A stretch of 32,777 nt of DNA from a virus. The notes under the pieces were generated by a model. The model ran no database searches. It saw only the letters and a program-made list of their open reading frames with translations, and was not told the origin of the DNA. This document shows, in pieces, positions 8,542 to 15,108 of the stretch (within the stretch, counting starts at the first letter, position 1; every line of letters starts with the position of its first letter). The translations under genes were made by a program, and so were the position numbers. The stretch is from positions 1 to 32,777 of IMG/VR virus record IMGVR_UViG_3300046011_004995. One strand, written 5' to 3'.

Positions 8542-10157
8542 TAAGAATGAGACTTGTTTCTAGCCTTGAACGCATTATCGCCCTCATAGGAGGGTTCCAT
8601 AACTGCTAGGTATCGAAGACAGTCAACAGGGTCTTTGCAAGCACCCTTTTCGCCATCTTGGTTCGTCCATTCACGCATTGCAAATATGAGATTCCTGCAT
8701 TCCTCTGACACATACAGTTTTGGCTGATTGATAGGGCTAATGGGGTCGTTGGAATTATAAAACAGTAAGTCGTTTATAATGGCGACACCCTGCTCGATGT
8801 GTAGGCCAGCCGCAGGGGCAAAATACATAGGACGCTCACCAGCGTCAAGAAGTTCGATTAGACTTGTGCCTCCCTCGGCAGAAACCGCCTGAGTCGCACC
8901 AGCCCTAGGGTCAATGTACCTCTCCGCTATCACTTCCCCATCCTCAAGGTCCAAAATCAATTCTTTATACTCGTCAAGACCCCTACCCGCACCATTTTTC
9001 TGCCCAGAACCCATCTTTCCATCAGGTTTTTCACTCGGTAGAGCCCATTCACCATTGGAAACATCAGGCCATTCACGATAAATATAAAAATTGCCATCTT
9101 TACCCACCCTTAGCCACAACATGAACCAATTTCGAGCCCCAGCAGGGTCAACTACCATGAAATTAGTGCCTTCCTTGGGAATTTTGTCGTCTGTAACGAT
9201 ATTTTGGTCAGTAAACGAAGGAAATTGCGACCCAGCCGTGTTTTCAGCCCAGCCGTAGGCTCGAATTTTGATTTCATTACTCGTTTTCCCCTCCAGCGTA
9301 GCCGCAAGTTGGTCAAAAGGATTGTATGGATTCAGTTGCGAGTGAAACCATACAACACCGCAGTTGGAATTCATGGAGTCTGCCATGTACGGCATATGCC
9401 CTTTCGGGCAACCGCCGACATGGATACGCTCTTTGTCGAGCAGGACTGCGGGGAGTGTCTTCTTGAAGCGACAACCTGCGACATAGTCCTTGACCACCTG
9501 CGAGTATCCCAGAACTGGTGTGAAAGTGGTAATCATTTTACCTCGCCTAGTGATGGCTCGGTAACGGAGTGTTTCAATCCAGTCGAGCGGAACAAGTTCA
9601 TCGCACCAGATAAGGTCAACTTCGCCACCTTCGATGACCTTCTTGTCCTGAGCGTAGTTCATGAAGAAGCACTGCGAGCGGTTCGGAAGAATAAAAGTGT
9701 TGTCAGAGAAGCCGTTCTTCTGAGAGTACGAGATGTTAGTGACTTTCGTCTTCCTAGCATTCTTTAGTTCGGGCGGCATGTACTTCCAGAGAACATTTTG
9801 TTGCATCTGGATAGAAGAAGAGTTTGTGGTATGCAGACACCAGACTCTGGCATCAGGCTTGTTGACTAGAGTTTGGATTACTCGCTTTGCGGCCCACTCT
9901 GTTTTACCCGCTCGGTTTCCGCCAAGCACAAGAACTTCGTTCTTCGTTTTAAGAATGGAGTCCACATCTTTCCAATGCTGAGGTTCATACCCATGCCTGT
10001 ATGGGTCCATCTTCTCAGCAATAATCTTATCTTCTCTAAGTTGCAGAAGTTCAGCGACAATCTCTGGTCCGTTCTTGTCTACCAGAACACGAATCTCCTC
10101 CAGAGTCGGAGCGATGATGACTGGATGCGGTGTCAGATTTTTGATATCAACGCTCAC
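8538..10157 (-). CDS. terL: Terminase large subunit
   Basis: This 539-aa protein is the packaging motor: an ATPase that pumps DNA through the portal plus a nuclease that cuts it. Walker A is GGNRAGKT at residues 79-86. Walker B is LIWCDE at 182-187, with D186 followed by catalytic E187. The coupling motif TTFTP is at 210-214. The C-terminal RNase H-like nuclease shows VVDPAG with D336, YIDPRAG with D415, and DPVDCLRYL with D508/D511. It begins with GTG at 10157, overlapping the upstream stop as GTGA. The length is normal. No small terminase is obvious beside it; one of the two upstream unknowns, or the HTH protein at 20987, could fill that role. Confidence 0.95.
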   Translation of the reverse strand: MSVDIKNLTPHPVIIAPTLEEIRVLVDKNGPEIVAELLQLREDKIIAEKMDPYRHGYEPQHWKDVDSILKTKNEVLVLGGNRAGKTEWAAKRVIQTLVNKPDARVWCLHTTNSSSIQMQQNVLWKYMPPELKNARKTKVTNISYSQKNGFSDNTFILPNRSQCFFMNYAQDKKVIEGGEVDLIWCDELVPLDWIETLRYRAITRRGKMITTFTPVLGYSQVVKDYVAGCRFKKTLPAVLLDKERIHVGGCPKGHMPYMADSMNSNCGVVWFHSQLNPYNPFDQLAATLEGKTSNEIKIRAYGWAENTAGSQFPSFTDQNIVTDDKIPKEGTNFMVVDPAGARNWFMLWLRVGKDGNFYIYREWPDVSNGEWALPSEKPDGKMGSGQKNGAGRGLDEYKELILDLEDGEVIAERYIDPRAGATQAVSAEGGTSLIELLDAGERPMYFAPAAGLHIEQGVAIINDLLFYNSNDPISPINQPKLYVSEECRNLIFAMREWTNQDGEKGACKDPVDCLRYLAVMEPSYEGDNAFKARNKSHSY

Positions 10158-11047
10158 TGCCTAAGAAAATGAGCCGACATGAAACTGCCTTTATCTTGAA
10201 CTGCGTTGAATGTAGGAAGTTTGGAAAGTCTTTCAGTTTCCTTAAAAGCCTTAGCCCTTCGTTCAAGGATTGCTTCATAGTCTCCAAGTGCCTGTTCTTC
10301 TGGCGTAAATCTTTGCTTCCCAGTCCAAAGTGGCTCTTGTGGGACTTCGTTATAATAACCCATTGCGTAAAGTTGAGGGTCCATGCCACCTCTGCGAAGT
10401 TCCAAAGCAAAATTGTCAAGCATTTTACTTTCTGCTTCTTTTTCTCTTTGTCTTTCCGACCACTCAAATCTCATTTGAGGAGTAATTTCAGAACCTTCAC
10501 CAAGAGAAAGAACAGGCATGACCATACTAAAAATGCCTCCTCTTGCGGCACTCTTCAAAAGACCACCTGCCACGCTACTAACAGTAGTCTGACCAATTCC
10601 TCCAGCAACACCTGCAAGTCTTGCGTTAGATAAAGGAGACCTAATAGCCCTATAGTCTTGATACAGACTCAATGGAGTTGTTGATGGCCTTGGGTCTGGA
10701 AACTTTCCATACATTGCGTTTCTTGCCATTCTTTCTGGGGCTCCAGCAACTGTGTCTATCATGTTTCCGCCAACCAAATTTCCAACTGTTTTGGCTTTTG
10801 CTGTTAATACATCTATATTTATCATGCTTCTTCCTAGAGAAGCAAGATTCTCAGGCATTGATATGTTGGCAGACGCAAACATAGGATTACCAATCTTTGT
10901 CTGGAAATTAGACTGACCTATGTCTGTAATGCTGAGTGGCATCAGCATGTTCGGTCCGCCACCCATAAACATGCCTCCAGTAAGACGCTGACCCTTAATA
11001 AGAGGGTCGGTCAATGATGCGGCAGGTGGTTTTTCGCTTTCAGCCAT
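10154..11047 (-). CDS. Unknown 297-aa protein upstream of terminase
   Basis: I do not recognise this protein. The N-terminal half is rich in G, M, N and P (GGMFMGGGPNMLMPLS). The middle holds a weakly hydrophobic, glycine/alanine-rich stretch around residues 140-180 (ARLAGVAGGIGQTTVSSVAG) that could be membrane-active. The C-terminal third is charged and helical (RFEWSERQREKEAESKML). Such composition occurs in small ejected internal virion proteins, but this is inference. Its start overlaps the preceding gene by 8 nt and its stop overlaps the terminase GTG, so it belongs to the packaging operon. A small-terminase role is possible but no HTH is visible. Confidence 0.72.
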   Translation of the reverse strand: MAESEKPPAASLTDPLIKGQRLTGGMFMGGGPNMLMPLSITDIGQSNFQTKIGNPMFASANISMPENLASLGRSMINIDVLTAKAKTVGNLVGGNMIDTVAGAPERMARNAMYGKFPDPRPSTTPLSLYQDYRAIRSPLSNARLAGVAGGIGQTTVSSVAGGLLKSAARGGIFSMVMPVLSLGEGSEITPQMRFEWSERQREKEAESKMLDNFALELRRGGMDPQLYAMGYYNEVPQEPLWTGKQRFTPEEQALGDYEAILERRAKAFKETERLSKLPTFNAVQDKGSFMSAHFLRQ

Positions 11048-11441
11048 TGTAGAGGGAGTTCATATGCTTCTTGGTAATGGACAAAACGCAAGCACTCTCT
11101 CCAACGATTCTCACCTTGACAATACATCTAGGCTTAATGACAGAACTGTCTCGGCAAACAGCCTTAATCTTTTTACCATTAAATTCAATCTCTATGAGTC
11201 GCTTGTTCGTAAACCCACTTCTAAGAACTGTGCATTCATAAGTGTCTGTGTCAACCTTCGGGCTTTCAGTAACTGTAACAGGCTTATCAATAGTGCCAGT
11301 AAGATACTTGACTCCAACCTCGCTCCAAAGATAGCCCCACAGACGCTCAGGTCTTTTAGACACATCTCTAATCCAAGAACCTTCAGGGGCAGACTCTCTC
11401 AAAGCCTTAATTTCGGCCTTACTCAGATTCAGTTCATTCAT
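11040..11441 (-). CDS. Unknown 133-aa protein, first gene of the late block
   Basis: The start chosen is ATG at 11441 (MNELNLSKAEIKALRES), which has AAGGA ten bases upstream. The frame remains open to an ATG at 11519, but the extra residues are Cys-rich and unlike a protein start. The product is soluble with an acidic helical N-terminus and a beta-rich second half (KRLIEIEFNGKKIKAV, then CIVKVRIVGESACVLSI). No family recognised. It overlaps the next gene by 8 nt. As the first gene after the candidate late promoter region it could be a small packaging factor or a late regulator; there is no direct sign of either. Confidence 0.7.
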   Translation of the reverse strand: MNELNLSKAEIKALRESAPEGSWIRDVSKRPERLWGYLWSEVGVKYLTGTIDKPVTVTESPKVDTDTYECTVLRSGFTNKRLIEIEFNGKKIKAVCRDSSVIKPRCIVKVRIVGESACVLSITKKHMNSLYNG

Positions 11442-11562
11442 CACTTCAGATTCCTTCTTCATGCAGACACAATCTACACTTCCTTTAGAATAGCAATTCA
11501 AAACCCCCATTAGAATCACTATATTGACTTATAAGTCTACCTAATACCATTACACCCCTACA

Positions 11563-11590
11563 ATTATAGGCTTGTGATAACAAACAACAA
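11563..11590 (-). promoter_or_regulatory. Candidate late promoter
   Basis: TATAAT at 11563-11568 is preceded by TTGTTG at 11585-11590 with a 16-bp spacer, reading leftward into the late genes. The -10 is perfect and the -35 matches in three positions. The C-tract is absent. It would give a leader of over 100 nt to the start at 11441. Confidence 0.45.
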
Positions 11591-11686
11591 TCCCCCTAAT
11601 AACCCCCTCGTTCTTAAGGGTGAGATTAGGTCTTATGGTCTTTAGGATAAAAAGTGTCCCTCTCCTAATGTAATCCTCAATGCCCG

Positions 11687-11750
11687 AAAAAAAACCCTCT
11701 TACACCCCCCCTCCCCTCTTTTATATAGGGTGCAGGGGTCATGTAAGGGG
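11687..11750 (-). terminator. Leftward terminator ending the small-gene array
   Basis: In minus-strand RNA, CCCCTTACA at 11742-11750 can pair with TGTAAGAGGG at 11695-11704 (one bulged A). Inner C-runs (CCCC, CCC) face a GGGGAGGGGGGG tract, and eight T follow at 11687-11694. The T-tract and long GC-rich arms support an intrinsic terminator between early/accessory and late transcription. Confidence 0.65.
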
Positions 11751-11762
11751 TTTCAGGGGTGA

Positions 11763-11909
11763 TTAGACAGTGATTGCTCCCGCTCCTAAGACGATGGTGA
11801 CAGTAAAGGCGTTCATCCTCTTGATGGTCAGGGCGATGTGAATCGCCTCCTGATAGGTATCGGCGGTGGCAATGGTGAGGTCGGTTTCGGCGTTTTGGAT
11901 GTGATACAT
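11763..11909 (-). CDS. Unknown 48-aa protein, last gene of the array
   Basis: The ATG at 11909 was chosen because the frame upstream is promoter sequence (it would read MTLTPPSP). The product MYHIQNAETDLTIATADTYQ continues with a helix and a hydrophobic beta end (AFTVTIVLGAGAITV). It may be a small single-domain beta-alpha-beta protein. There is no clear transmembrane segment. The leader ends CTCACCACC and lacks a Shine-Dalgarno site. Function unknown. Confidence 0.65.
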   Translation of the reverse strand: MYHIQNAETDLTIATADTYQEAIHIALTIKRMNAFTVTIVLGAGAITV

Positions 11910-11927
11910 GGTGGTGAGTACAAGAAG

Positions 11928-11957
11928 GTTATATCGGTGAGGGGAGGGGGGAGTCAA
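11928..11957 (-). promoter_or_regulatory. C-tract promoter P1
   Basis: -35 TTGACT at 11952-11957, 18-bp spacer beginning CCCCCCTCCCC, -10 TATAAC at 11928-11933. The ATG follows 18 nt after the -10. The upstream gene's TGA stop ends two bases before the -35. Confidence 0.85.
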
Positions 11958-11959
11958 GG

Positions 11960-12160
11960 TCACTCCTGTTCAGGGGTGACTTCGATGCGATTGGACTGCC
12001 ACTCGACCTCTTCGATGAGGCTTTCGAGGGAGGCCGTGGCCTCTTCGACTCGGTGGCTCATCCAGCCCTTTCGATTGGAATCATTCAGGTTATCCCTGAT
12101 TTCCATCAGAGCCTTGTTGATTTCGATGAGGGTTTCGAGGGTTTCGTATGGTGCTTTCAT
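11960..12160 (-). CDS. Unknown 66-aa helical protein
   Basis: An acidic, almost wholly helical protein with heptad-like spacing (LETLIEINKALMEIRDNL, then ATASLESLIEEVEW), so a small coiled coil or helical hairpin is likely. It has no Cys and no membrane segment. The ATG at 12160 is the first ATG after promoter P2, with the leader ending ATCACCACC. No family recognised; a protein-binding or inhibitor role would fit the size and charge but is speculation. Confidence 0.75.
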   Translation of the reverse strand: MKAPYETLETLIEINKALMEIRDNLNDSNRKGWMSHRVEEATASLESLIEEVEWQSNRIEVTPEQE

Positions 12161-12176
12161 GGTGGTGATGTATAGA

Positions 12177-12206
12177 CTTATATCGGCGGAGGGAGGGGGG
12201 TGTCAA
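12177..12206 (-). promoter_or_regulatory. C-tract promoter P2
   Basis: -35 TTGACA at 12201-12206, 18-bp spacer beginning CCCCCCTCCCTCC, -10 TATAAG at 12177-12182. The ATG is 16 nt after the -10. The upstream stop is five bases before the -35. Confidence 0.88.
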
Positions 12207-12211
12207 TAGCC

Positions 12212-12379
12212 TCAGCGATTGGCCTTATCGGCATCGTAGGCGATGTACCAAGCCGACCACAGGGCTTTGCGGATGGCCGTGGCCTCAGCCTCGGTGAAGG
12301 CGGGGTAATCCTTCCGCAGTCGGACGATGGCCGACAGGATTACATCATTCATTTCAGTGGTTTCAGTGGTGGTGTTCAT
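12212..12379 (-). CDS. Unknown 55-aa protein
   Basis: The start is the ATG at 12379 (MNTTTETTEMNDVILSAI); the longer TTG frame would begin inside the leader. The rest reads like one compact helical domain with an aromatic face (TAIRKALWSAWYIAYDADKA). It has no Cys, signal or membrane segment. P3 drives it with a 22-nt gap between -10 and ATG. Function unknown. Confidence 0.72.
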   Translation of the reverse strand: MNTTTETTEMNDVILSAIVRLRKDYPAFTEAEATAIRKALWSAWYIAYDADKANR

Positions 12380-12401
12380 GGGTAGTGGTGGGTACAAATT
12401 G

Positions 12402-12431
12402 GTTATAAGGATTAGGCAGGGGGGGTGTCAA
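12402..12431 (-). promoter_or_regulatory. C-tract promoter P3
   Basis: -35 TTGACA at 12426-12431, 18-bp spacer starting with seven C then TGCC, -10 TATAAC at 12402-12407. The upstream gene is translated through the -35 and C-tract (LDTPPA) and stops at TAA 12412-12414, inside the spacer. Confidence 0.87.
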
Positions 12432-12603
12432 GACGAGCGTCTTCGGCACATTTGAGGGCGTTATCTAATGCGGTCAGGTACATGATTTCCGCATCGGTGA
12501 CTGAGGATGAGATTTCATCATCATCACTGCATAGACGCTTGGAGATTGGCGTGATGAGCGATTGGATGATATCCATGTGCTTCTTGGAGGTGGGTGTCGG
12601 CAT
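12412..12603 (-). CDS. Unknown 63-aa protein ending in promoter-encoded LDTPPA
   Basis: The product is acidic and helical in the centre (DAEIMYLTALDNALKCAEDA), preceded by a short basic segment (SKKHMDIIQSLITPISKRL). The last six residues, LDTPPA, are encoded by the -35 and C-tract of promoter P3, so the true functional end is probably before them. The ATG at 12603 is 19 nt from its own -10. No family recognised. Confidence 0.75.
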   Translation of the reverse strand: MPTPTSKKHMDIIQSLITPISKRLCSDDDEISSSVTDAEIMYLTALDNALKCAEDARLDTPPA

Positions 12604-12622
12604 TGGTGTGGTGATGTGCTGA

Positions 12623-12652
12623 GTTATATCTGAGGGTGGAGGGGGGTGTCAA
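12623..12652 (-). promoter_or_regulatory. C-tract promoter P4
   Basis: -35 TTGACA at 12647-12652, 18-bp spacer beginning CCCCCCTCCACC, -10 TATAAC at 12623-12628. The TGA within TTGACA is the stop codon of the upstream 63-aa gene. Confidence 0.88.
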
Positions 12653-12840
12653 GGGAGGTCGAGGGTGGAGTCAGGGCGATAGGACGGCCCGATGCGATTC
12701 CACTGCTGGCAGACCTCATTCGCCACGAATTCGGTGGGGCATTCGTACAGGATTTCGTTATTCTCAGTGTCCTGAAGGTAGAAGCGATGGCCTCCATCGG
12801 TTTCAAGGCGTTCGATTAGTACTCGGTATTTGTGGGTCAT
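12649..12840 (-). CDS. Unknown 63-aa protein, stop inside P4
   Basis: A small mixed alpha/beta domain: MTHKYRVLIERLETDGGHRF, then YLQDTENNEILYECPTEFVA, then a helix with QQWNRI. It looks like a beta-beta-beta-alpha fold. The final residues (LDLP) run into the promoter and the stop is the TGA of TTGACA. The start ATG at 12840 has an ATCACCACC leader. Function unknown. Confidence 0.75.
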   Translation of the reverse strand: MTHKYRVLIERLETDGGHRFYLQDTENNEILYECPTEFVANEVCQQWNRIGPSYRPDSTLDLP

Positions 12841-12856
12841 GGTGGTGATATGAGTC

Positions 12857-12886
12857 GTTATAAGTTTGGAGGGAGGGGGGTGTCAA
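12857..12886 (-). promoter_or_regulatory. C-tract promoter P5
   Basis: -35 TTGACA at 12881-12886, 18-bp spacer beginning CCCCCCTCCCTCC, -10 TATAAC at 12857-12862. The ATG is 16 nt downstream of the -10; the upstream stop is five bases before the -35. Confidence 0.88.
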
Positions 12887-12891
12887 CACCC

Positions 12892-13131
12892 TCAGCAGTG
12901 AGGGTAGGGCGTGCCGTCTTCGCTGGCGGTTCGGGCATTGGCCTCGAAAATGTCGGCACAGGTCATGCCCTTCATGATACGCTTGGCAACGCCTTTCCAG
13001 CGGGTGCTGATGCGGATTTCCTGCTCCGCTCGATTGATGTTACCCTTAACCAGATGGATTCTGGCTTCATCCGCATGATAAGCGGCGAGGGTGTTGGCAC
13101 GATTGAGTTTGTCGGTGGGGGTGGGCTTCAT
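12892..13131 (-). CDS. Unknown 79-aa basic helical protein
   Basis: A basic protein of three predicted helices: DKLNRANTLAAYHADEARIH, NINRAEQEIRISTRWKGVAK, and GMTCADIFEANART. The repeated 'A..a...H...g....A' spacing resembles a short TPR-like helical hairpin, but this is only a pattern impression. No membrane segment. Its ATG at 13131 is preceded by ATCACCACC and promoter P6. Function unknown. Confidence 0.75.
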   Translation of the reverse strand: MKPTPTDKLNRANTLAAYHADEARIHLVKGNINRAEQEIRISTRWKGVAKRIMKGMTCADIFEANARTASEDGTPYPHC

Positions 13132-13148
13132 GGTGGTGATGTGGAGTC

Positions 13149-13178
13149 GTTATAAGGTTAGGGGGAGGGGGGTGTCAA
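13149..13178 (-). promoter_or_regulatory. C-tract promoter P6
   Basis: -35 TTGACA at 13173-13178, 18-bp spacer beginning CCCCCCTCCCCC, -10 TATAAC at 13149-13154. The stop TGA of the upstream 95-aa gene is the TGA in TTGACA. Confidence 0.88.
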
Positions 13179-13462
13179 GGGTTGCGTTCGATATACTTCC
13201 GCTTGGAGGCCAACAGGCATTCATCGGCCTCGGTCTGGAGGGCTTCCGCAAACGAGCGGAATTGGTGGAATCCTGTGGCGTTATACTTATCCATAGCCTT
13301 GGCGGACGCATATTCCAAATTAGCGTGTTCGCTGATGAGCCACCTGCGTTTCTCAGAATCCCGCAAGCCCTTGGGCATCTTGCGGATTTGCAGGTGGGGA
13401 TTGTCCGTGGCGGGGTCGAGGATGTAATCCGTGAACGATATGGGGGCGTTGAGTTTGCTCAT
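13175..13462 (-). CDS. Unknown 95-aa basic protein, stop inside P6
   Basis: A basic, aromatic-containing protein. It begins MSKLNAPISFTDYILDPATD and continues with a charged segment (LRDSEKRRWLISEHANLEY) and a helical C-terminus (FHQFRSFAEALQTEADECLL, then ASKRKYIERNP). It may bind nucleic acid or protein, but no motif proves it. The stop lies in the next promoter's -35 box. The ATG at 13462 is 17 nt from the P7 -10. Confidence 0.75.
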   Translation of the reverse strand: MSKLNAPISFTDYILDPATDNPHLQIRKMPKGLRDSEKRRWLISEHANLEYASAKAMDKYNATGFHQFRSFAEALQTEADECLLASKRKYIERNP

Positions 13463-13479
13463 AGTGGTGATAGGAGTTC

Positions 13480-13509
13480 GTTTTAGGGTTAGAGGGAGGG
13501 GGGTGTCAA
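13480..13509 (-). promoter_or_regulatory. C-tract promoter P7
   Basis: -35 TTGACA at 13504-13509, 18-bp spacer beginning CCCCCCTCCCTC, -10 TAAAAC at 13480-13485. The upstream gene is translated through the -35 and C-tract (LTPPSL) and ends at TAA 13489-13491 in the spacer. Confidence 0.86.
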
Positions 13510-13689
13510 GGTGGCCTTGAAAGCGGAGAAGGCTTCATCCTGACGCTCCTTAGGCCAGACACCACAGGCCATGGAACGGAGGTACGCCTCATAGGCGGTA
13601 TAGTCTTCGCCCCAATTACGATAGCGGTCATGCTTGCTTTCGTACATGATACAATCGTCAGTGCCGATATAGAGGATGTAAGATTTCAT
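13489..13689 (-). CDS. Unknown 66-aa protein with promoter-encoded tail
   Basis: The ATG at 13689 (MKSYILYIGTDDCIMYESKH) is used because everything upstream in frame is promoter DNA. Its A is exactly 6 nt past the -10 hexamer GATAAC of P8, so the transcript should start at the ATG itself. The product is a small mixed-fold protein with GEDYTAYEAYLRSMACG and a Lys/Glu-rich end. The last residues, LTPPSL, come from promoter P7. No family recognised. Confidence 0.75.
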   Translation of the reverse strand: MKSYILYIGTDDCIMYESKHDRYRNWGEDYTAYEAYLRSMACGVWPKERQDEAFSAFKATLTPPSL

Positions 13690-13695
13690 GAGGTC

Positions 13696-13725
13696 GTTAT
13701 CCAGATGGAGGGAGGGGGGTGTCAA
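13696..13725 (-). promoter_or_regulatory. C-tract promoter P8 (leaderless)
   Basis: -35 TTGACA at 13720-13725, 18-bp spacer beginning CCCCCCTCCCTCC, -10 GATAAC at 13696-13701. Only GACCTC separates the -10 from ATG, placing the predicted +1 on the A of the start codon. Confidence 0.86.
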
Positions 13726-13727
13726 GG

Positions 13728-13979
13728 TTAGTGGGCAGAGGGGTTGCAAATCTTGCGGTGATTATCAGGCAGGAGCATGGCGGCGTAAGTACCATCATTA
13801 TAGGGGTGGATGTAATTAGTTTCAGTAATCACATAATCCTTATTAGGGTACTTACGCAGACGCTCAATCTCTGCATCTTCCCATGTGGGGAATACCGCAG
13901 ATTTACTGTCAATCAACGCAGGGGAGTTGTGTCCCTCAGGTTTGTGGGTAATGGCGAATACATGGAGCGGTTTGGTCAT
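13728..13979 (-). CDS. Unknown 83-aa protein
   Basis: A small alpha/beta protein: MTKPLHVFAITHKPEGHN, then AVFPTWEDAEIERLRKYPNK with a helix, then DYVITETNYIHPYNDGTYA. The 'F.TWEDAE..R.RKYP.KDY.I.E' core is typical of small phage proteins that I cannot place in a named family. The ATG at 13979 follows the -10 of P9 by 7 nt. No membrane segment or metal motif. Confidence 0.77.
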   Translation of the reverse strand: MTKPLHVFAITHKPEGHNSPALIDSKSAVFPTWEDAEIERLRKYPNKDYVITETNYIHPYNDGTYAAMLLPDNHRKICNPSAH

Positions 13980-13986
13980 GGAATTC

Positions 13987-14016
13987 GTTTTAAGGGCTGA
14001 GGGAGGGGGGTGTCAA
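13987..14016 (-). promoter_or_regulatory. C-tract promoter P9 (leaderless)
   Basis: -35 TTGACA at 14011-14016, 18-bp spacer beginning CCCCCCTCCCTC, -10 TAAAAC at 13987-13992. GAATTCC separates -10 and ATG (7 nt). Confidence 0.87.
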
Positions 14017-14161
14017 GGTCAGCCAAAAGGGGTGTGGGACGGCTTCACAATATGCTATCTGTGCGGTATGGGCAATGAATCCATATCTTTCTGACTCATA
14101 TGTGTCTGCTCTTTATAACAGAATGCACTCCGAATGCATTCGTATCCCACTTATGTATTTG
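14017..14161. other. Non-coding gap with inverted repeat
   Basis: This is the longest gap within the small-gene array. The only minus-strand ORF is a 14-codon one from ATG 14099, not convincing. An inverted repeat GAATGCA (14121-14127) / TGCATTC (14135-14141) is present, with the 12-bp palindrome CGAATGCATTCG at 14131-14142. It has no T-tract, so it is not a classical terminator. Two TGCA cores 11 bp apart recall the spacing of the origin iterons. Confidence 0.5.
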
Positions 14162-14485
14162 TTACACCGACTTTTCCGTGGCGGTCACCACAACCGCAGG
14201 GAAATAATTGCCACGCTTATCAGCGAGTTCATTCTTAGCAATTTCAAAGACTTCAGACAGTTCGATGCGGTGAGACCACAGGCCGTAATCGGTAACCTCA
14301 GTGCGGAGGTAATCATAACCGATAGACTTATAGGAATCAGGAGCATCACTGATGCGGGTGATAAGTTCCGTGGCGGACGCATAGTGATTAATATGCGTAG
14401 TGCCGACAATATTCTCGTGCTTCTCGCTATCCCACTTGAGATAGGTCGTAGTGAGGGTGAAGTAAACTTTCTTGTTGTTGCTCAT
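14162..14485 (-). CDS. Unknown 107-aa protein
   Basis: A beta-rich protein, likely one domain: MSNNKKVYFTLTTTYLKWDS, then THINHYASATELITRISDAP with a helix, then DYLRTEVTDYGLWSHRIELS and a final AVVVTATEKSV strand. It has no Cys and no membrane segment. The ATG at 14485 lies 24 nt after the -10 of P10, in a leader of C and A residues with no Shine-Dalgarno site. Function unknown. Confidence 0.78.
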   Translation of the reverse strand: MSNNKKVYFTLTTTYLKWDSEKHENIVGTTHINHYASATELITRISDAPDSYKSIGYDYLRTEVTDYGLWSHRIELSEVFEIAKNELADKRGNYFPAVVVTATEKSV

Positions 14486-14509
14486 GGTTAGTATGGGGTT
14501 GAGGAATTC

Positions 14510-14539
14510 GTTTTAGGGTTGGAGGGAGGGGGGGGTCAA
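14510..14539 (-). promoter_or_regulatory. C-tract promoter P10
   Basis: -35 TTGACC at 14534-14539, 18-bp spacer beginning CCCCCCTCCCTCC, -10 TAAAAC at 14510-14515, then GAATTCCTCAACCCC in a 24-nt gap to the ATG. The upstream stop ends four bases before the -35. Confidence 0.86.
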
Positions 14540-14543
14540 GTTC

Positions 14544-14882
14544 TCATTCCTTCTGTGAGGTTCGCCATTCAATCGGGGTGTATTCGCTTTTAAGGGCGGA
14601 TACCAGATTGAATCTGCTGGCCTTGGATTGCTCAGGATAGGTGAAGTCCCTATCGAGAGTCCATCCACGCTCTTCTGCATATGCTTCTACTTCCCACCTA
14701 CGATTTGCGAGCATCTGAAAGATTTCTTCATCTTCCACGACACCGCTTTCATAGATATCGAACAGTTGGGCATAGTAACCTGCGGCTACACGATACTGAG
14801 CGTCTTCTTGCTCTTCAGTGTACCTATACTTCATGCAGATGAAGTCTTGAATTTCACGGAGCGAATGAGGATTGAGGGGCAT
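14544..14882 (-). CDS. Unknown 112-aa acidic protein
   Basis: The start at 14882 (MPLNPHSLREIQDFICMKY) follows the -10 of P11 by 6 nt; the longer frame upstream is promoter and a neighbouring gene. The product is mostly helical with many Y and E residues (EEQEDAQYRVAAGYYAQLFD, then MLANRRWEVEAYAEERGWTL). It ends in a short basic segment. No motif points to a function. Confidence 0.77.
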   Translation of the reverse strand: MPLNPHSLREIQDFICMKYRYTEEQEDAQYRVAAGYYAQLFDIYESGVVEDEEIFQMLANRRWEVEAYAEERGWTLDRDFTYPEQSKASRFNLVSALKSEYTPIEWRTSQKE

Positions 14883-14888
14883 GGAGTC

Positions 14889-14918
14889 CTTATGCCGATG
14901 GAGGGAGGGGGGTGTCAA
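14889..14918 (-). promoter_or_regulatory. C-tract promoter P11 (leaderless)
   Basis: -35 TTGACA at 14913-14918, 18-bp spacer beginning CCCCCCTCCCTCC, -10 CATAAG at 14889-14894; GACTCC then ATG. The upstream gene is translated through the whole promoter and its TAA stop (14890-14892) lies inside the -10 hexamer. Confidence 0.87.
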
Positions 14919-15108
14919 CATCCTTGCTTTCCGCTTTCTCCTGCTCTTCGATTGCAGAATCGAATGCCCAATAGGCATCACATGTATCAGAGTATAGCAT
15001 ATCAAGAGATGTTTGAGATGCATTCTGAGTAGATTCCTGTAAACGCCTTGAGCGAGTTAAAACTTTATGCAAGATATCTAACGCCTCACGCAGTGCGGGA
15101 TTATTCAT
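14890..15108 (-). CDS. Unknown 72-aa protein with promoter-encoded tail DTPLPPSA
   Basis: The ATG at 15108 (MNNPALREALDILHKVLTRS) was chosen because it overlaps the stop of the preceding gene by 8 nt and has GGAG nine bases upstream, one of the few Shine-Dalgarno-like sites here. The body is a helical, Ser/Gln-rich protein. The final DTPLPPSA is promoter P11 in translation. It forms a two-gene unit with the 89-aa gene from promoter P12. Function unknown. Confidence 0.72.
   Translation of the reverse strand: MNNPALREALDILHKVLTRSRRLQESTQNASQTSLDMLYSDTCDAYWAFDSAIEEQEKAESKDVDTPLPPSA

Larger units (their letters stand above)
11442..11762. other. Intergenic region between late block and small-gene array
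   Basis: No gene is supported here beyond possible N-terminal extensions of the 133-aa gene. It contains, on the minus strand, a strong hairpin terminator (11687-11750), a TATAAT-type promoter candidate (11563-11590) and a 12-bp perfect palindrome GACTTATAAGTC (11526-11537) that could be an operator. The middle is AT-rich with short C/G tracts and is otherwise unexplained. Confidence 0.6.

Noticed and set aside
14883-15023. N-terminal extension of the 112-aa gene to 15023
   Set aside because: The added residues are the translation of promoter P11 and the neighbouring gene in another frame; the ATG at 14882 fits the promoter geometry.
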